DNA of 64,000 nt, from NCBI RefSeq assembly GCF_013410745.1, contig NZ_JACCFY010000001.1:1240001-1304000 (forward strand), read 5' to 3'. The notes under the pieces were generated by a model that ran no database searches, was not told the DNA's origin, and saw nothing but the letters and a program-made list of their open reading frames with translations. This document shows positions 61,529-64,000 of this stretch, piece after piece. The position numbers and the translations under genes are program-made. The stretch is from Nesterenkonia xinjiangensis (GTDB lineage Bacteria; Actinomycetota; Actinomycetes; Actinomycetales; Micrococcaceae). Position 1 is the stretch's first letter, and every line of letters starts with the position of its first letter.

Positions 61529-61616
61529 GACCGTCCCCTCTCGCCCGCCCTGGGAGCTGTCGATCCTACCCAGACAGGTCAGAGCGAACCAGGGTCGGCG
61601 CCCGCGACGCCGGGGA

Positions 61617-62564
61617 TCAGCCGGCGCTGATCAGCGGACTCGGCGAGAGCAGCGTCGCATTGCGCAGATCCCGCAGCCGACGCGCCTTCTCAGCGATCGC
61701 GTGGTCCTCATCGGTGATCGGCTGCCAGGAGGTGATGTGACGGGCCGCGCCGGCCCCATCGGGGGCGACCATCACCGGCAACCCATAGGCGACCACCTCA
61801 GGGTGCTTCTCCCAGCGTGCCCCGGCACGGACCCGCACCAGCACGTGCATGGACTTCGAGCCGGTGAGCACCAGCCGCGCATCGACCTCCACCAGGTCTC
61901 CGGTGGTGATCGGGCGGTAGAACCGCACACCTCCGGTGAGGACGGCGGCGACGTCGCAGCCGCTGTACCGCTCGGCGCAGATCTCGGCCGCCAGGTCGAT
62001 CCACTTCATCACTGCGCCGCCGCGGATCTTCCCGTCCGGGTACTTCTCCTCCGTCTCGGCCAGGAAGCGCAGGGTCAGCTCCTCCGAGGTGCCCATGTCC
62101 TCCGGCATGGAGCTGATGGTCTCCTCCACCTGCCGCCGGAAGACCATCCGCTGAGTGGCGTCCACGGAGCGTCGGCGCTCCAGCTCGGAGCTGGGCTCGA
62201 AGGGAGGCACGGGCACGGCCTCACCGTCCTCGCCGACGGCCACATAGATCATGTAGCACTCAGTGCACACCAGCCAGCCCTCCTCGGCGTGCTGGATGAG
62301 CACCCGGGTCTGGATGTGCACAGAGGTGCGCCCGGTGTGCACCACCCGGGCCTGCACGCTGACCGGAGTGTCACGCGGCACTGGCTTGGTGAAATGCATG
62401 TTTCCGACGTAGGAGGTCACGCAGGCCGTGCGGGTCCAGGAGGCCGCGCAGGCGTAGGCGGTCTTGTCGATCCAGTCCACGATGACGCCGCCGGCCACCG
62501 TGGTCTCCTTGGAGGTCCCCTTGACCTCTCGGAATGTCAGTTCGATCGTGCTGCGCCGCGCCAT
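61617..62564 (-). CDS. Acyl-CoA thioesterase with two hot-dog domains
   Basis: This 315-residue protein holds two hot-dog folds. The first covers about 1-140 (ELTFREVKGTSKETTVAGGV, then NMHFTKPVPRDTPV) and the second about 165-300 (GGAVMKWIDLAAEICAERYS, then VRFYRPITTGDLVEVDARLV). It should hydrolyse acyl-CoA esters to free acid and CoA. The Asp in WIDLAAE is the usual catalytic residue. A TAGCGT box 6 nt before the ATG points to a leaderless mRNA. Confidence 0.88.
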   Translation of the reverse strand: MARRSTIELTFREVKGTSKETTVAGGVIVDWIDKTAYACAASWTRTACVTSYVGNMHFTKPVPRDTPVSVQARVVHTGRTSVHIQTRVLIQHAEEGWLVCTECYMIYVAVGEDGEAVPVPPFEPSSELERRRSVDATQRMVFRRQVEETISSMPEDMGTSEELTLRFLAETEEKYPDGKIRGGAVMKWIDLAAEICAERYSGCDVAAVLTGGVRFYRPITTGDLVEVDARLVLTGSKSMHVLVRVRAGARWEKHPEVVAYGLPVMVAPDGAGAARHITSWQPITDEDHAIAEKARRLRDLRNATLLSPSPLISAG

Positions 62565-62917
62565 GCCATGACGCTAGCATCACCGGCGCCACGGCGGGAG
62601 GGGACGCCCTGGCATCGGCCTGCGCTGCGCGCCGCCAGCGCCCCCACTCCGAATGTGACCAGAGACCCAGGGACATATATCCTGCTGACCCTGTGGCCGG
62701 ATCCCCGAACCTGCTTAGGATGGATCCGAGCCAAGACCAGCCCGGCGTCCGTGAGACGCCGCCGAGGCACCAGGCCCTGCGTGGGCACATGCCGCCGGTA
62801 CGGCACGAGGAAGACCTCAGCTCAGCATCACGACCCCAGCATCGGCCCCTGCCCGCCGACTCTCCGTCCTGAACGCCGACCTGATCACCCTGCCCCCACA
62901 GTCCACGCGAGGTATCC
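62565..62917. other. Divergent intergenic region, no gene seen
   Basis: This 353-bp gap separates the thioesterase and the HAD-GH65 gene. It holds the TAGCGT box of the thioesterase (62571-62576) and a TAGGAT box at 62716-62721 that could serve the HAD-GH65 gene with a leader of about 195 nt. GGATCC occurs on both sides of the latter. No open frame here looks coding. Confidence 0.55.
62571..62576 (-). promoter_or_regulatory. Candidate -10 box (TAGCGT), leaderless thioesterase mRNA
   Basis: TAGCGT on the minus strand, then 6 nt (CATGGC), then ATG at 62564. Confidence 0.45.
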
Positions 62918-64000
62918 ATGCACCCGTTCGAGAACCCCTTCCGGCACAGCGCCGAGGCCAAGCGCCACGCGCTGCGCCATTTCCGTGCCATCCTCTTCGA
63001 CATGGACGGCGTCGTCACCGACACTGCGGGAGTCCACGCCAACGCCTGGAAGGAGCTCTTCGACACCGCTCTGGGGGAGATCACCGGGGAGCCGCAGCCG
63101 GAGTTCACCGACGAGGACTACCTCAACTTCGTCGACGGCCGTCCGCGCGAGGACGGCGTGCGCACCTTCCTGCAGGCCCGCAACGTCTTCGTGCCCGAGG
63201 GCGAGCCCGGCGACACGGCCGACCAGCTCACCGTCAACGGCCTGGCCGCCCGCAAGCAAGGCTTCTTCGAGACCGTGCTGGCCCGCGACGGCGTCGAGGT
63301 CTTCGAGACCACGGTGGAACTGGTGCACCAGCTGCGCGAGGACGGGATCCCCACGGCGCTGGTCACCTCCTCGCGCAACGGCCGCGACGTGCTCGAGGTC
63401 GCCGGACTGCTCGACGCCTTCTCCGTGATCGTCGACGGCACCGACGCGCTGGAGATGTCCCTGCCCGGCAAGCCGAACCCGGCCATGTTCCTGCAGGCCT
63501 CGAAGCTGATGCGCGTGGAGCCCCAGGACTCCATCGTCATCGAGGACGCCGCCTCCGGGGTGCAGGCCGGGAATCGCGGGAACTACGGGATGGTCCTGGG
63601 GCTCAACCGCGGGGACGACCCGCACCGGCTGAAGGAGGCCGGGGCGGACGTCGTCGTCACCGACCTGGCCATGATGAATCTGGCCACCCGCACCACCAAG
63701 CCCTTCGACCCTGACTGGGTGCTCGCCTACGACGACTTCGACCCCAAGGAGGAGCCCACCAGGGAGGCGCTGTGCACCCTGGCCAACGGCTACTGGGGCA
63801 CGCGCGGCTCGGTGCCGGGCACCGCCGCCGACGCCACCCACTACCCGGGCACCTACCTCGCCGGCGTCTTCAACCGGCTCGAGACCGACATCATGGGCAG
63901 GACGGTGGAGACCGAGCACATGGTCAACGCCCCGGACTGGACCTCCCTGCAGGTCACCCCGGAGGCCGGAAACCTGCTGGTGCCCGGCTCGCCCGAGCTG
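62918..64000 (+). CDS. HAD phosphatase/phosphoglucomutase fused to GH65 (partial)
   Basis: The gene runs off the window after 361 codons. Residues about 20-245 form a beta-phosphoglucomutase-like HAD domain: DMDGVVTDT (nucleophile and acid Asp), LVTSSRN, GKPNPAMFL and IEDAASGVQAG. From about 265 the sequence matches the N-terminal domain of GH65 phosphorylases (LCTLANGYWGTRGSVPG, then YLAGVFNRL). GH65 enzymes split trehalose, maltose or kojibiose with phosphate to beta-glucose 1-phosphate, which the HAD domain would convert to glucose 6-phosphate. GAGG lies 5 nt before the ATG. The catalytic Glu of GH65 lies beyond the window. Confidence 0.88.
   Translation, partial: MHPFENPFRHSAEAKRHALRHFRAILFDMDGVVTDTAGVHANAWKELFDTALGEITGEPQPEFTDEDYLNFVDGRPREDGVRTFLQARNVFVPEGEPGDTADQLTVNGLAARKQGFFETVLARDGVEVFETTVELVHQLREDGIPTALVTSSRNGRDVLEVAGLLDAFSVIVDGTDALEMSLPGKPNPAMFLQASKLMRVEPQDSIVIEDAASGVQAGNRGNYGMVLGLNRGDDPHRLKEAGADVVVTDLAMMNLATRTTKPFDPDWVLAYDDFDPKEEPTREALCTLANGYWGTRGSVPGTAADATHYPGTYLAGVFNRLETDIMGRTVETEHMVNAPDWTSLQVTPEAGNLLVPGSPEL

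Overview
The window looks like chromosome of a high-GC actinobacterium. A member of Micrococcales, probably Micrococcaceae and perhaps Nesterenkonia-like, fits best. The evidence is G/C-rich third codon positions throughout, a DUF3073 gene, a Septum_form protein, clpB behind an HspR-type HAIR operator, and many promoters placed as for leaderless mRNAs. Several secreted or surface proteins are very rich in Asp/Glu, which would fit a salt- or alkali-tolerant species. The genus is an inference. No rRNA, tRNA, CRISPR array, insertion sequence or prophage was recognised.

Layout. 1-5.7 kb: TetR regulator, sirtuin, DUF3073, Septum_form protein, an NAD(P)-binding epimerase-like protein facing a TetR regulator, and Ogt. 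5.8-10.1 kb: clpB with its HAIR element, then a low-GC orphan gene lying beside the 3' remnant of a WYL-domain regulator. 10.1-16.6 kb: acyltransferase-3 membrane protein, an MFS exporter facing a LysR regulator, and a 910-residue membrane protein that looks internally duplicated. 16.6-20.9 kb: a methionine catabolism locus (Lrp-type regulator, PLP gamma-lyase, AceE-like 2-oxoacid dehydrogenase E1) with the same layout as Pseudomonas putida mdeR-mdeA-mdeB. 20.9-25.8 kb: MmcQ/YjbR, VOC and AraC genes, then an NCS1 permease/amidohydrolase operon. 26.1-32.2 kb: a type III polyketide synthase cluster (synthase, methyltransferase, FAD hydroxylase, UbiA prenyltransferase) beside a TetR-controlled MFS exporter. 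32.4-40.3 kb: secreted alkaline phosphatase with a candidate PHO box, then a beta-galactoside operon (binding protein, two permeases, LacZ). 40.5-55.8 kb: housekeeping and accessory genes including nitrilase-family, LLM oxidoreductase, DEAD-box helicase, LysG/LysE-type pair, AlkD, FAD oxidoreductase, YbaK, and a Glu/Leu dehydrogenase facing a LysR regulator. 55.8-64 kb: CGNR zinc-finger protein, membrane proteins, MATE exporter, CPBP protease, acyl-CoA thioesterase, and the start of a HAD-GH65 fusion that runs off the end.

Three patterns cut across single genes. First, every convergent gene gap longer than about 100 bp holds one long hairpin of 70-78 bp with perfect outer arms of 15-26 bp; a fifth, similar hairpin lies behind the amidohydrolase gene. 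Second, at least ten genes carry a TANNNT box exactly 6-7 nt before the start codon and no Shine-Dalgarno sequence, the signature of leaderless mRNAs. Third, several divergent regulator/target pairs have a near-perfect inverted repeat between them (4283-4297, 12955-12979, 20297-20316, 47223-47245), and the TetR/MFS operon has one over its own promoter (32219-32246).
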